A stretch of 64,000 nucleotides of DNA from Duganella sp. CF458 (GTDB lineage Bacteria; Pseudomonadota; Gammaproteobacteria; Burkholderiales; Burkholderiaceae_D): positions 233,293 to 297,292 of the forward strand of contig NZ_FOOF01000009.1 of the NCBI RefSeq assembly GCF_900113115.1. Reading direction: 5' to 3'. This document shows positions 17,091 to 25,979 of this stretch, piece by piece. Under the pieces are notes generated by a model that saw only the letters and a program-made list of their open reading frames with translations, searched no databases and was not told the origin of the DNA. A program made the position numbers and the translations under genes. Within the stretch, counting starts at the first letter, position 1. Each line of letters starts with the position of its first letter.

Positions 17091-17900
17091 TTAATGGAAA
17101 TGTTTTACCCCTGCGGCCTCCTCGATTTGCCGGTAATCGCGTGTCTGGCGCACGCTGCCGATGGCTTGCCAGATCGCTTCGACCCGTTGCGGATCGCGCT
17201 GGTAGACGCCGCGCCCGACCATCAGGTACAGGTTGACGGTGGAGTAGGGCAGCTCGGCCTGCTGGACCTTGCCCTTGAAACGGGGATCTTCGTGGGCCAG
17301 CTTGCTGGCCTCCAGCCCCTGCAGGATGGCGACATCAAAGCTGCCTTTGCTCAGCATGCGCAGGGCATCGGCAGCCGACTTCACGGTGTCATGGGGGATA
17401 TAGCCTTTTTCGCGCAACTGCTGCGCCACCAGGTAGCCGGTCTGCACGATGACAACCTTGCCGGGCGCCAGCAATTCCTGGCCGTCCCAGCTCCCGTTGC
17501 CGCCCACGCGCAGAAATACCAGGGCCGCATCTTCAAATAATGCGCGGCCTGGATCTTCGCGCCCATCGGGTAATTGGGGAATACGCGACCAGGCGCGGCG
17601 GTCGATTGCATCTGCTGCACCAACGACTGCATCCACCTGGCCAAGTTTTAATTCATTTAAGCAACGCTTCCATGGTTTCGGTGAATAAATAAATTGTTCA
17701 TTAAGGAGTAATTCAACTCGCTTCAATAATTCAAAATTCAGGCCTTTGCCGTCGGGAGTGCTCCAGGGCCGCTGGTCGACGTCTTCAAAGCACAGGCGCA
17801 GCGGCGGCGCTTTCGCGGCATGGGCAGCCATGCCGCTCAACAGTGCCAGCAGCACGCAGAGGCTTTTGTAGCTCATGGCATAAAGATTATCACGGCGCAT
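17091..17900 (-). CDS. family-3 periplasmic solute-binding protein (amino-acid type)
   Basis: This 269-residue secreted protein starts MRRDNLYAMSYKSLC and has a signal peptide ending near MAAHAAKA. The body shows the SBP_bac_3 pattern: PLRLCFEDVDQRPW, GLNFELLKRVELLLN, KLGQVDAVVGA and a late DVAILQGLEASKLA. No transporter genes adjoin, so it may act as a sensor-type or orphan binding protein. The start could also be ATG 17876 (MSYK), which leaves a tidier signal peptide; neither candidate has a strong ribosome site. It is divergent from the TonB-dependent receptor gene, which might suggest shared control. Confidence 0.75.
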   Translation of the reverse strand: MRRDNLYAMSYKSLCVLLALLSGMAAHAAKAPPLRLCFEDVDQRPWSTPDGKGLNFELLKRVELLLNEQFIYSPKPWKRCLNELKLGQVDAVVGAADAIDRRAWSRIPQLPDGREDPGRALFEDAALVFLRVGGNGSWDGQELLAPGKVVIVQTGYLVAQQLREKGYIPHDTVKSAADALRMLSKGSFDVAILQGLEASKLAHEDPRFKGKVQQAELPYSTVNLYLMVGRGVYQRDPQRVEAIWQAIGSVRQTRDYRQIEEAAGVKHFH

Positions 17901-18039
17901 TTATGTTCCGTGCGGCTTCATAAAAAAGATCCATACATGTTGTATTTGCGCATGTATAACTGGAAATAATAGACGGATGAAAATGTTGCATATAAATTCT
18001 CCCTAGTTTTTTTAAAATCTGTATGGAAGAGAGAAATAC

Positions 18040-20592
18040 ATGAATAAACATTTTCCGATTGCAGCATTAATGCTGTCCGCCAGCCCGTTTGTGCTGCTGG
18101 GCCAAGCCCACGCACAAGCACAGGACGCTGCCCCTATCCAGGCGCAGCAGGCTGCCGACACTACCACCGACGAGATCCAGAAGGTGGTGATTGTTTCGAC
18201 CGGTAGCCGCGGTTCGCAACGCACCATGGTGGATACACCGGTGCCGGTCGACGTGCTGAGCTCGCGCGAGCTGACCAAGACCGGCCAGGTCACCCTCGAC
18301 AAGTCGATGCAGTTCCGCGTCCCTTCCTTCAACACCGTACAGACCCCGGTCAATGACGCGACCTCCCTGCTGGACCCCTACGAAATCCGGAATATGGGCC
18401 CAAGCCGCGTGCTGATCCTGATCAACGGCAAGCGCAAGAACATGAGCTCGCTGGTCTACACCCAGACCTCGCCAGGCCGCGGTGAATCCGGTTCCGATAT
18501 TTCCGCCATCCCGGCCGACGCCATCAAACGCATTGAAGTGCTGCGCGACGGCGCGTCGGCGCAATACGGCTCCGACGCGATTGCCGGCGTGGTCAACATC
18601 ATCCTGAAGGACAATGCCGCAGGCGGTTCCGTGACCGCGCGTGCCGGCATCACCCACGAACACGATGGCGGCATGGGCGGCGTGAGTCTCAACCAGGGCT
18701 TCGCACTGGGTGGCGACCGTGGCTTCTTTAACTACACCATCGATGCCTCGCGCGTGAACCTGTCCAGCCGTTCCGGCGTGGTCAGTGCCGCCGGCGAAGC
18801 GGGCGACTTCGGTGCACCGCTGTCGGAAGTACAGGCATTCCTGTCGAAGTATCCCGATGCGCGCAACGTCAACGGCTCGCCGAAGACCAAGGCTTACAAA
18901 GGTCTGTTCAATACACGCTACGATATCGGCGAAGGCGTCGCGATCTATGCCAACGCTGCGTACGTGAACAAGAAGATCAACTCCTTCGCCAACTACCGCA
19001 CCCCTTACTGGCGTCCGACCGACTACGGCCTGCTGCACCCTGCCGGCACACCGTACGAGGGTTACCAGCCAACCTTCGACGGCACGCTGGATGACTACAA
19101 TGCGACCGGCGGCGTGAAGATGGACCTGGCGGGCTGGAATGCGGACTTCAGCCTGACCTACGGTGGCAACAAGCAGAAATACGACGTGGACCATTCGGTC
19201 AATCGCAGCATGGAAGATGCTGTTCTCGCCGGTACCAGTACCGAACACTCGCCGACCCACTTCTATGCCGGCGGCGTGGAGTTCCAGCATTACGTGTTCA
19301 ACGGCGACATCTCCAAACAGCTGACCGATACCGTCAACTTCTACGCCGGCACCGAACTGCGCCACGAGAAATTCGAAGTGAAGGCGGGCGAGCGGGCATC
19401 GTGGCAGGGCACCGGCGCCGACTCCTTTGCGGGCAACCACCCGGACAACTCCTTCCCATCCTCGCGCTCCAACTACGGTGTGTATGCCGGTTCGACCTGG
19501 GACATCAACAAGGACTTGCTGCTCGATGGCACGGGCCGCTGGGAAAAATATACCGACTTCGGCTCCGCATTCGTGTGGAAGCTGTCCACTCGCTACAAGG
19601 CGAACGACTGGGTGACGCTGCGCGCATCGGCATCGAAGGGCTTCCGCGCTCCTTCCCTGGCTCAGATCTATACCCAGAAAGCGCAGTATTCCTTCGTGCC
19701 TGGCGGTGGTATCCAGGTGTCGGGCCTGGTGAACAACGTCTCGGCACAGGCTGCTGCGCTGGGCGTGCCGAAGCTGAAGGCTGAAAAGTCCGATAACATC
19801 ACCCTGGGCCTGGGCCTGAAGCCGGATGAAAACACCAGCGCCACCCTGGACTACTACAATATCAAGGTGAAGGACCGCATCGTGCTGGGCAAGGAAATCG
19901 TGCCGACCGGCGATCCTGCCCAGCAGCTGGACCAGATCCTGGCAGCGAACGGCATCGTTTCCGTCAGCTTCTTCGTCAATGCGGTGAAGACCCGCACCGA
20001 GGGCCTGGACTACGTGCTGTCGCGCAAGAACATCCCGCTGGCCGATGGCAAGCTGACCCTGAACCTGTCCGGCAACTACACGCACAAGAACGAGCGTGAT
20101 GGCGCGGTCAAGAATCCTCCGATCGTGGCTAACGCCGGCCAGTCCGTACTGGATGCAACGCAGGAAGCGCTGATGTTCACTTCGCGTCCGAAGTTCAAGA
20201 CCATCCTCGGTGCAGACTGGGACTACCAGAAGTTGAACCTGTCGGTCAACAACACTGTGTTCGGCCCGACCCGCTTCCGCCAGGCCGGCCTGAACGCCAA
20301 CCTGGAAACCAAGTTCAAGACCAAGAACGTCACCGACTTCGCCCTCAACTACAACCTGATGCCGAACATGACGCTGTCGTTCAACGTCAACAACGTGTTC
20401 AACACCACGCCTGAGTGGGAATTCAAGGCACTGAATGCCGATGGCCAGAAGATCATCGACGATCCGAACCAGAAAGCCATCCAGCGCAACCTGATCACTT
20501 TCAACGGCCGCTACGACATGGTGACTTACGATGGTTCGCACTTCAGCCAGCTGGGCCGCACCTACGCGGCGTCGTTGAACTACCGCTTCTAA
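18040..20592 (+). CDS. TonB-dependent outer-membrane receptor
   Basis: This 850-residue receptor has a signal peptide (cleaved near AHAQAQ), a TonB-box-like stretch (IQKVVIVST, about 46-54), and a plug domain (residues about 65-190 with ILINGKRKN and the closing IEVLRDGASAQYGSDAIAGV). A 22-strand-type barrel follows, ending in aromatic YRF. The gapped plug with SDISAIPADAIKRIEVL is of the type seen in carbohydrate or metabolite receptors as well as siderophore receptors, so the ligand is unknown. No Fur box or sigma/anti-sigma genes are visible. Codons are strongly biased to C-ending forms, suggesting high expression. A strong terminator follows. Confidence 0.93.
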   Translation: MNKHFPIAALMLSASPFVLLGQAHAQAQDAAPIQAQQAADTTTDEIQKVVIVSTGSRGSQRTMVDTPVPVDVLSSRELTKTGQVTLDKSMQFRVPSFNTVQTPVNDATSLLDPYEIRNMGPSRVLILINGKRKNMSSLVYTQTSPGRGESGSDISAIPADAIKRIEVLRDGASAQYGSDAIAGVVNIILKDNAAGGSVTARAGITHEHDGGMGGVSLNQGFALGGDRGFFNYTIDASRVNLSSRSGVVSAAGEAGDFGAPLSEVQAFLSKYPDARNVNGSPKTKAYKGLFNTRYDIGEGVAIYANAAYVNKKINSFANYRTPYWRPTDYGLLHPAGTPYEGYQPTFDGTLDDYNATGGVKMDLAGWNADFSLTYGGNKQKYDVDHSVNRSMEDAVLAGTSTEHSPTHFYAGGVEFQHYVFNGDISKQLTDTVNFYAGTELRHEKFEVKAGERASWQGTGADSFAGNHPDNSFPSSRSNYGVYAGSTWDINKDLLLDGTGRWEKYTDFGSAFVWKLSTRYKANDWVTLRASASKGFRAPSLAQIYTQKAQYSFVPGGGIQVSGLVNNVSAQAAALGVPKLKAEKSDNITLGLGLKPDENTSATLDYYNIKVKDRIVLGKEIVPTGDPAQQLDQILAANGIVSVSFFVNAVKTRTEGLDYVLSRKNIPLADGKLTLNLSGNYTHKNERDGAVKNPPIVANAGQSVLDATQEALMFTSRPKFKTILGADWDYQKLNLSVNNTVFGPTRFRQAGLNANLETKFKTKNVTDFALNYNLMPNMTLSFNVNNVFNTTPEWEFKALNADGQKIIDDPNQKAIQRNLITFNGRYDMVTYDGSHFSQLGRTYAASLNYRF

Positions 20593-20613
20593 ACTGCTAC
20601 CCGTTTGATACGG

Positions 20614-20638
20614 AAACCGCCCCTCGGGGCGGTTTTTT
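20614..20638 (+). terminator. rho-independent terminator of TonB receptor gene
   Basis: CCGCCCC (20617-20623) pairs with GGGGCGG (20626-20632) across a tiny loop and is followed by six T. It stands 25 nt after the receptor stop codon. Confidence 0.9.
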
Positions 20639-20674
20639 ATTGTAAAGTGGGTAATCCAACCGGTGGGGGAAACC

Positions 20675-21598
20675 ATGCTCTCGATGCGGCGGGCGATCAC
20701 GAATGGTGCGCAGCACGTAAGGCCCGTTATTGACGATGCAGTGCTTGCCCGTTACGTCGAGATCGGCCTGGCGGTGCGCGAAGCGTTCCGCCAGCCGGCG
20801 TTGCGCGAAGGTTTCATCGCGCGCCTGAAGCCGCACCGGCGCCTGATTGCCGGCTGCGTACCGGCCGGCATACAAGCGCATGGCATGCTGCCGGAGCGCG
20901 CTCCTTCCCATGGCCTTGACGAGATCTCCGACGCGGACCTGGCGCAATGGCTGGTCGACGATGGGCGCCTGATCTATGGTGAATTCACAGAGCAGGAGCT
21001 CGATCACTACTTCGAGGCGGTGGCGCCGTGGCTGCCCTTGCACGGCCACTTCATCGATCTTGGCAGCGGACTGGGTAAGGTCGTCTTGAGCGCGGCACTG
21101 GCCTTGCCCGGCATGCGCTGCACCGGCGTAGAGCTGCTTGGGTACCGCAATGATATGGCGCAGATGCGGCTGGCGCAGATGCTGGCCGCCGGCGTAGCGG
21201 AAAATCCCGCGGCCGCGGCCAGGGTTGCCGCCCGTGTGCGCCTGGTACATCAGGATATGTTCGATGCCAATGTCTCCGACGCGAGCATGGTCTATATCTA
21301 CAGCACCTGTTTCGCGCCGATGATGGACCGCTTGGCCGACAAGTTGGCGAGGGAGCTGCCGGAGGGCGCTTTGGTCACCACGGTCACGTTCCCTATGGCG
21401 CACCCGGCCTTCGAGCTGGTGCAGCAGTTCGCGCCGCCGAGTGTGGCGTGGACCTCGGTGTACCTGTATCGCCGGCGCAGTGCGCTGGATGCGGGAGCGC
21501 CATCGGCGCCCAGCTATCTTTACGAGCAGGATTGCGCTGCCTGGGAATATGCGGTGCGGGCCGCATTTGCGGCTTATGATTCGTCTCATGGAAATTGA
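20675..21598 (+). CDS. DOT1-like class I SAM-dependent methyltransferase
   Basis: This 307-residue protein has an N-terminal helical region (1-95), then LIYGEFTE (99-106), then the SAM-binding motif FIDLGSGLGKVVLSAAL (126-142), an acidic post-strand motif (TGVELLGYRND), and MVYIYSTCFAPMMDRLADKL where DOT1 proteins have a VNNFAFG-like catalytic loop. The YGE plus DLGSGxG order is that of the DOT1 lysine methyltransferase superfamily. In bacteria the substrate is unknown. The start is ATG 20675, preceded by GGGGGA; a GTG at 20663 is possible. Only one base separates its stop from the GNAT gene, so the pair is probably co-translated. Confidence 0.72.
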   Translation: MLSMRRAITNGAQHVRPVIDDAVLARYVEIGLAVREAFRQPALREGFIARLKPHRRLIAGCVPAGIQAHGMLPERAPSHGLDEISDADLAQWLVDDGRLIYGEFTEQELDHYFEAVAPWLPLHGHFIDLGSGLGKVVLSAALALPGMRCTGVELLGYRNDMAQMRLAQMLAAGVAENPAAAARVAARVRLVHQDMFDANVSDASMVYIYSTCFAPMMDRLADKLARELPEGALVTTVTFPMAHPAFELVQQFAPPSVAWTSVYLYRRRSALDAGAPSAPSYLYEQDCAAWEYAVRAAFAAYDSSHGN

Positions 21599-21599
21599 A

Positions 21600-22436
21600 A
21601 TGCAAATTCGCGCTATGACCTTGCCCGAGCTGGAAATGGTGCTCGATTGGGCTGCGGCGGAAGGATGGAATCCTGGCCTGCAGGATGCGGCCAGTTTTTA
21701 TGCGGCCGACCCGGGCGGCTTCCTGCTTGGCACGATCGACGGTGAGCCGGTTGCCAGTATTTTCGCGGTGCGCTACGGAGCCGGCTTCGGCTTCATAGGC
21801 GGCTATATCGTGCGGCGCGAGTTCCGCGGCCAAGGCTATGGCATGGAAATCTGGCGCGCCGGCGTGGCGCGGCTGGCAGGGCGCAATGTAGGGCTGGACG
21901 GTGTGCCGGCGCAGCAGGCCAACTACGCTCGCGCCGGCTTCAAACTGGCGCATCGCAACGCGCGTTATGAAGGCCGGGGCAGCGACATTCCTACTGCCGA
22001 CCGCGTACTGCCTTTGGGGCAACAGGATATCGATGAAGTGTTGGCGTATGATCGCGACTTCTTCCCCGACAACCGTGAACAATTCATGCGCTGCTGGTTG
22101 CAGCAGGCTGGCAGCGTGGCATTCGGCGTGCGCGATACTGCCGGCGTGCTGCTTGGTTATGCGGTGCTGCGCCCCTGTCGCGCGGGCTTCAAGATTGGCC
22201 CGCTCTGTACCGGGTCGTCGGAGGTGGCCGAGGAATTGATGCAGGCCCTGTGCGGCCGGGTGCCGGCGGGCGAACCGGTTTACCTCGATGTGCCGGAGCC
22301 GAATGCCGCTGCGGTGGCGCTGGCCGAGCGGCATGGCATGCATGCCTGCTTCGAGACGGCTCGCATGTACACGGGCGACGACCCAGGATTGCCGCTGGCG
22401 CGGCAGTACGGCATCACGACGTTTGAACTGGGCTGA
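21600..22436 (+). CDS. two-domain GNAT-family N-acetyltransferase
   Basis: This 278-residue protein (MQIRAMTLPELEMVLDWAAA at the start) has an N-terminal acetyltransferase domain with AAEGWNPG and the acetyl-CoA loop RREFRGQGYGMEIW (about 75-88). A second acetyltransferase-like half follows (PADRVLPL-type start about 140, ending LAERHGMHACFETARMY). This arrangement matches the YitH-like family with a PF18014-type C-terminus. The substrate is unknown. ATG 21600 lies 1 nt after the methyltransferase stop; ATG 21588 inside that gene is the alternative. Confidence 0.85.
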   Translation: MQIRAMTLPELEMVLDWAAAEGWNPGLQDAASFYAADPGGFLLGTIDGEPVASIFAVRYGAGFGFIGGYIVRREFRGQGYGMEIWRAGVARLAGRNVGLDGVPAQQANYARAGFKLAHRNARYEGRGSDIPTADRVLPLGQQDIDEVLAYDRDFFPDNREQFMRCWLQQAGSVAFGVRDTAGVLLGYAVLRPCRAGFKIGPLCTGSSEVAEELMQALCGRVPAGEPVYLDVPEPNAAAVALAERHGMHACFETARMYTGDDPGLPLARQYGITTFELG

Positions 22437-22799
22437 AAGTAGTGCTTGACCCTGACGAGGTCCTGTTCTATCGGGAGATGGACGGACCGCTGGCCGCCAT
22501 CTTCGACAACATCCACCCCGACCCCGCGCCTTTTATAGTCGAAGCCGTGAGCAGCTACGCCGCTTAAACACTTCACTTGCCCCAACGCAAAACGCGCCAC
22601 ATCGGCGGGCGCTACTCTCCCTGTTGTGCCAACCGACCGGCCGAACGTTGAGCGGAGGGGTTTCATTGGCTGACGTCATGTGGGACATCCGATGCAAGGG
22701 CTTGTACCGACCCGGGTTGGCGGAGACCATGCGTCGTAATCCGGTGATCTGTGATACGAGGATGATAGGGCGCATTGTTTACCGAGCGAGGATGATTCG
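22437..22799. other. 363-bp stretch without a convincing gene
   Basis: On the plus strand a frame begins at GTG 22442 and stops at 22567 (41 residues, LDPDEVLFYREMDGPLAAIF near its start). Its amino-acid content looks protein-like, but it has no ribosome site and may be the remnant of a larger gene. On the minus strand an 80-codon frame (22533-22775) is Arg/Ser-rich and looks spurious. Two CGAGGATGAT copies (22757-22766, 22788-22797) stand just before the next gene. No promoter or terminator can be named. Confidence 0.4.
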
Positions 22800-22982
22800 A
22801 TGATGAAAGATCAGGTCTTGCTTTTATTTTCCGGTATTGCCTGCGCGTTTGGAGCATGGGCATTCTGGCACTATTTGGATGCGGACGCGGTAGTTGCGTT
22901 GACGACGCTTGCCTTGGTGGCGGCTGTGGCTGATAACCTGCGTTTGCGCCGCAAGTTGCGCGAAACCGAGCGGCGCGGTTGA
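22800..22982 (+). CDS. small membrane protein, hypothetical
   Basis: This 60-residue frame begins MMKDQVLLLFSGIACAFGAW. Two hydrophobic segments (about 5-24 and 29-45) and a basic tail (LRLRRKLRETERRG) suggest a hairpin inner-membrane protein with its C-terminus in the cytoplasm by the positive-inside rule. GAGCGAGGATG upstream supplies a weak ribosome site. I do not recognise a family. Translation could begin at the second ATG (22803). Confidence 0.55.
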   Translation: MMKDQVLLLFSGIACAFGAWAFWHYLDADAVVALTTLALVAAVADNLRLRRKLRETERRG

Positions 22983-23044
22983 CAGGGCTGCGCGGCGGCG
23001 CGGAGAATGGCCTCTCCACAACCCTGCTGGATAAGGAGGAAGTC

Positions 23045-23656
23045 ATGAAGCTTCGTCGTGTCGCGCAGTACCTGGTTGTTGTTGCGGGATTCACCCTGGC
23101 CGGCGCCGCCGTCAGCGCTGCGCCGGATAAGAAGAAGGCCGCTGCGCCGCCTGATGAAAAGGCGGCGATGGAGGCGATGAATAAAGCCGCCACGCCCGGC
23201 GAGGCACACAAGAAACTCGAGGCGTTGGCCGGCAGGTTCACGGTCAAGACGAAAATGTGGATGGACCCATCCAAACCGCCTGAGGAAAGCGATGGCTCCA
23301 CGGAGCGCAAGTGGATTATGGGTAACCGTTACCTGCAGGAGAACTACCAGGGAAAATTCATGGGCCAGCCTTTCGACGGCATGGGCGTGCAGGGTTACGA
23401 TAACGTGACGAAGAAGTACTTCGGTAGCTGGATCGATTCCGGCAGCACCGGCATGACCCTGGCGCATGGCAGCTTGAATGGCAACACCATCAAGTACAAG
23501 GGCATGATGTCCGACCCGATGAGCGGCAAGGAAGTCCCTTATACGATGAGCGTAGCCATCACCGACAACGACAACCACAAGCTGGAAATGTGGGGGCCGG
23601 GGCCGAATGGCAAGGACATGAAGTGGATGGAGATGAGCTACACCCGCGTCAAGTGA
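23045..23656 (+). CDS. DUF1579 domain protein, secreted
   Basis: This 203-residue protein has a signal peptide (VVVAGFTLAGAAVSAAPD). The DUF1579 body shows EAHKKLEALAGRFTVKTKMW (about 55-75), GNRYLQENYQGKFMGQPFDG (about 97-116) and GYDNVTKKYFGSWIDSGSTG. The family adopts a lipocalin-like barrel of unknown function, with NDNDNHKLEMWGPG near the end. A perfect AAGGAGGA ribosome site precedes ATG 23045, which rules out the longer frame from 22979. Confidence 0.88.
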   Translation: MKLRRVAQYLVVVAGFTLAGAAVSAAPDKKKAAAPPDEKAAMEAMNKAATPGEAHKKLEALAGRFTVKTKMWMDPSKPPEESDGSTERKWIMGNRYLQENYQGKFMGQPFDGMGVQGYDNVTKKYFGSWIDSGSTGMTLAHGSLNGNTIKYKGMMSDPMSGKEVPYTMSVAITDNDNHKLEMWGPGPNGKDMKWMEMSYTRVK

Positions 23657-23661
23657 ACGAG

Positions 23662-23680
23662 GGGCCCCGGCAAGGGGCCC
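23662..23680. terminator. GC hairpin between convergent genes
   Basis: GGGCCCC (23662-23668) and GGGGCCC (23674-23680) pair across a GGCAA loop, just after the DUF1579 gene and before the end of the convergent VOC gene. There is no T run on either side, so termination would be weak or factor-assisted. Confidence 0.45.
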
Positions 23681-23694
23681 GCAGCACGCCGGTC

Positions 23695-24063
23695 TTAGGT
23701 ATCCCGCGCCGGCGTGCGCTGCGCGACTTCCAGCAAGATTCCCCAATCGCTGCGGCAGTAGAAACCGGGTCCGCCGCGCATCTCCTGCACCGGGGAAAGC
23801 CCCGTCACGCCAGCGGCCTGAAGTTCGGCATGCTTGGCGCCGACTTTGCCGGCATCGTCGACGAGGAAGCCAATATGAAACGTCTTGGGATAGCTGGGCT
23901 CCTCGTGACGCGTGAGCACGAGTACCACACCGCCTTCGCCGGCCAGTATGGCCATGCCGTGGTTGCCTTTGGTCTGCAGCAGGGCGAAGCCGAAATGGCG
24001 GGTCAGGAAAGCGCAAGCCGCAGCCACATCGGGCACGGACAGGTCGAGGTGATTCAATTGCAT
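23695..24063 (-). CDS. VOC-superfamily (glyoxalase/bleomycin-resistance fold) protein
   Basis: This 122-residue protein starts MQLNHLDLSVPDVAAACAFL, the classic opening of a vicinal-oxygen-chelate domain with a first metal ligand His5. A second half follows (FHIGFLVDDAGKV) and a final acidic ligand in WGILLEVAQ. A single paired beta-alpha-beta-beta-beta module is present, so it should act as a dimer. Reactions in this family range from isomerisation to ring cleavage and cannot be assigned here. GGAG lies 6 nt before ATG 24063; longer frames add no domain sequence. The 204 bp upstream (24064-24267) hold no recognisable gene. Confidence 0.85.
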   Translation of the reverse strand: MQLNHLDLSVPDVAAACAFLTRHFGFALLQTKGNHGMAILAGEGGVVLVLTRHEEPSYPKTFHIGFLVDDAGKVGAKHAELQAAGVTGLSPVQEMRGGPGFYCRSDWGILLEVAQRTPARDT

Positions 24064-24267
24064 GATGACTCCAAAGTTGGTGGGCCCAACGGGAGTGCCT
24101 GAGGATCGATCGGCCACGCCCCGACGAGCCCGAGACGCAATGCGCCGGGATCGTCGTGGGTTCTCATGCAAGACTGCACATGGAGCAGAGCTCTCCGGGG
24201 AGGAGAGGGACCGGGCTTACCTTGAACCGGTCCTGCCTTTTTCGACAGGCCGGATCATATCATGGGA

Positions 24268-25875
24268 TCAGCTGCGGCCAAGGCGCGGCATGCGGCGTCC
24301 CGCTGCGGCCGGCGCATCGGCGTCGACGCGGAACACGCCGACCGCCTGCAACAGCGCCGCCGACTGTTGCTGCATGCTGGCCGCAGCAGCGGCAGCCTGT
24401 TCGACCAGCGCCGCATTCTGCTGCGTCACCGCATCCATCTGCGAAATCGCTTCGTTGACCTGGGCGATGCCGGCGCTTTGCTCATTGCTGGCGGTGCTGA
24501 TCTCGTTGATGACCTGGCGCACGCGGTGCACACTCTCCACCACTTCCTGCATGGTGCTGCCGGCCTGCGCCACCAGCGAGTTGCCGACGCCGACGGTTTC
24601 CACGGAGGCGCCGATCAGGTCCTTGATTTCCTTGGCCGCGGCCGCGCTGCGCTGCGCCAGGTTGCGCACTTCCGAGGCCACGACCGCAAAACCGCGGCCC
24701 TGTTCACCGGCACGCGCCGCTTCCACCGCCGCATTCAGCGCCAGGATATTGGTCTGGAATGCGATGCCATCGATCACGCTGATGATGTCGACGATCTTGC
24801 GCGAGGAGCTATCGATGGAGGCCATGGTTTCAACCACCTGGGACACCACGGCGCCGCCTTTCTGCGCCACTTCCGAGGCGTTGGCTGCCAACTCGTTGGC
24901 GGTGCGCGCATTGTCGGCATTCTGGCGCACGGTGGAGGTCAGCTCTTCCATCGATGCGGCGGTTTCCTCCAGCGAGCTGGCCTGGCTTTCGGTGCGGGCC
25001 GACAGGTCGCTGTTGCCGGCCGCGATCTCGCTCGACGCGGTGGCGATGGTATCGGTGGCAGTGCGCACCGAACTGACGATGCGCGCCAGGTCGTCGCGCA
25101 TGCCCTTCAGCGCATTGAGCATGCTGCCGCTGTCGTCGCGCTTGACGTCGATCGGCACGGTCAGGTCGCCGCCGGCAATGCTGCGCGCGATCGACGAAGC
25201 GTAATCCGGTTCGCCGCCCAACTGGCGCAGCATGCCGCGTGCGATGAATAAGCCGATGCCGAGCAGCACGGCGGCCAGTACGACCGCGCCTGCGGCGAAG
25301 GTGACGGCGCGTCCGCGTACGGTGGCGTCGACGGTGTCGACGTAGACGCCGGAGCCCAGGATCCAGCCCCAAGGCTCAAAGCCTTTGACGTAGGAGACCT
25401 TTTGCACCGGCTTGTCGCTGCCCGGTTTCGGCCACATGTAATCGACCGGGCCGGCGCCCGCTTTCTTGACCATGTTGACGAATTCGACGAACAGGTGCTT
25501 GCCGGTCGGGTCCTTGTTGGCGCTGAGGTCCTTGTTGTCGAGCTCAGGCTTGATTGGATGCATGATCATCTTCGGCTGCATGTCGTTGAGCCAAAAATAT
25601 TCGTTGTTGCCATATCGCAACACCTTGATCGCATCCATGGCCTTCTTCTGGGCTTCCGCGCGGGGCAGGGTGCCGCTGGCTTCCTGCTTTTGGTAGTAGT
25701 CGAGCACACCATAAGCCGTTTCGACGGCCTGCCGCACATTGCTGGTTCTTTCCTCAAGGATGAGGGTGCGCTCGGAAATCAGGAAGATGGCGGTAAGGAT
25801 GATGATGCCGAGGATGGCGCTGGCATTCAGCACAGCGAGTTTCTTGGCAATGCTCATCGACTGCGTGAAGTTCAT
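24268..25875 (-). CDS. methyl-accepting chemotaxis protein with single Cache domain
   Basis: This 535-residue chemoreceptor has TM1 (about 12-32), a periplasmic single-Cache domain (sCache_2 type; YFWLNDMQPKMIMHPIKP about 92-110 and VKGFEPWGWILGSGVYVDTV about 160-180), TM2 (about 190-210), a HAMP region, and a long signalling coiled coil. The hairpin tip contains the conserved EAARAGEQGRGFAVVA(S)EVR. Such Cache domains often bind small carboxylates. No CheR-docking pentapeptide is seen at the C-terminus and no che genes lie nearby, so it works with a remote chemotaxis cluster. ATG 25875 follows GGAGAC. Confidence 0.92.
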   Translation of the reverse strand: MNFTQSMSIAKKLAVLNASAILGIIILTAIFLISERTLILEERTSNVRQAVETAYGVLDYYQKQEASGTLPRAEAQKKAMDAIKVLRYGNNEYFWLNDMQPKMIMHPIKPELDNKDLSANKDPTGKHLFVEFVNMVKKAGAGPVDYMWPKPGSDKPVQKVSYVKGFEPWGWILGSGVYVDTVDATVRGRAVTFAAGAVVLAAVLLGIGLFIARGMLRQLGGEPDYASSIARSIAGGDLTVPIDVKRDDSGSMLNALKGMRDDLARIVSSVRTATDTIATASSEIAAGNSDLSARTESQASSLEETAASMEELTSTVRQNADNARTANELAANASEVAQKGGAVVSQVVETMASIDSSSRKIVDIISVIDGIAFQTNILALNAAVEAARAGEQGRGFAVVASEVRNLAQRSAAAAKEIKDLIGASVETVGVGNSLVAQAGSTMQEVVESVHRVRQVINEISTASNEQSAGIAQVNEAISQMDAVTQQNAALVEQAAAAAASMQQQSAALLQAVGVFRVDADAPAAAGRRMPRLGRS

Positions 25876-25931
25876 GGTTTGTCTCCGACTAAAGCAATCT
25901 TTTTTGTAAGTCCAGCATGGCACGCCTCGCA

Positions 25932-25962
25932 GAAAAAGAAAAGGCCCTCCGTGGAGGGCCTT
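25932..25962 (-). terminator. rho-independent terminator of M28 peptidase gene
   Basis: On the minus strand AAGGCCCTCC and GGAGGGCCTT (25941-25962) form a near loopless 10-bp stem followed by a T-rich tract (complement of 25932-25940). It lies between the M28 stop and the chemoreceptor start. Confidence 0.88.
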
Positions 25963-25979
25963 GAACCGGATTGGTGTTC

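Noticed and set aside
18067..20700. 877-codon open frame on the minus strand opposite the TonB receptor
   Set aside because: It mirrors the high-GC codon pattern of the real plus-strand gene, is His/Gln/Val/Arg-rich, and contains no domain or ribosome site.
22561..22660. Integron attC-like site after the GNAT gene (GTTGAGC core)
   Set aside because: One 7-bp core-like string is present, but the opposite core is imperfect, the arms do not pair convincingly and no integrase is in the window.
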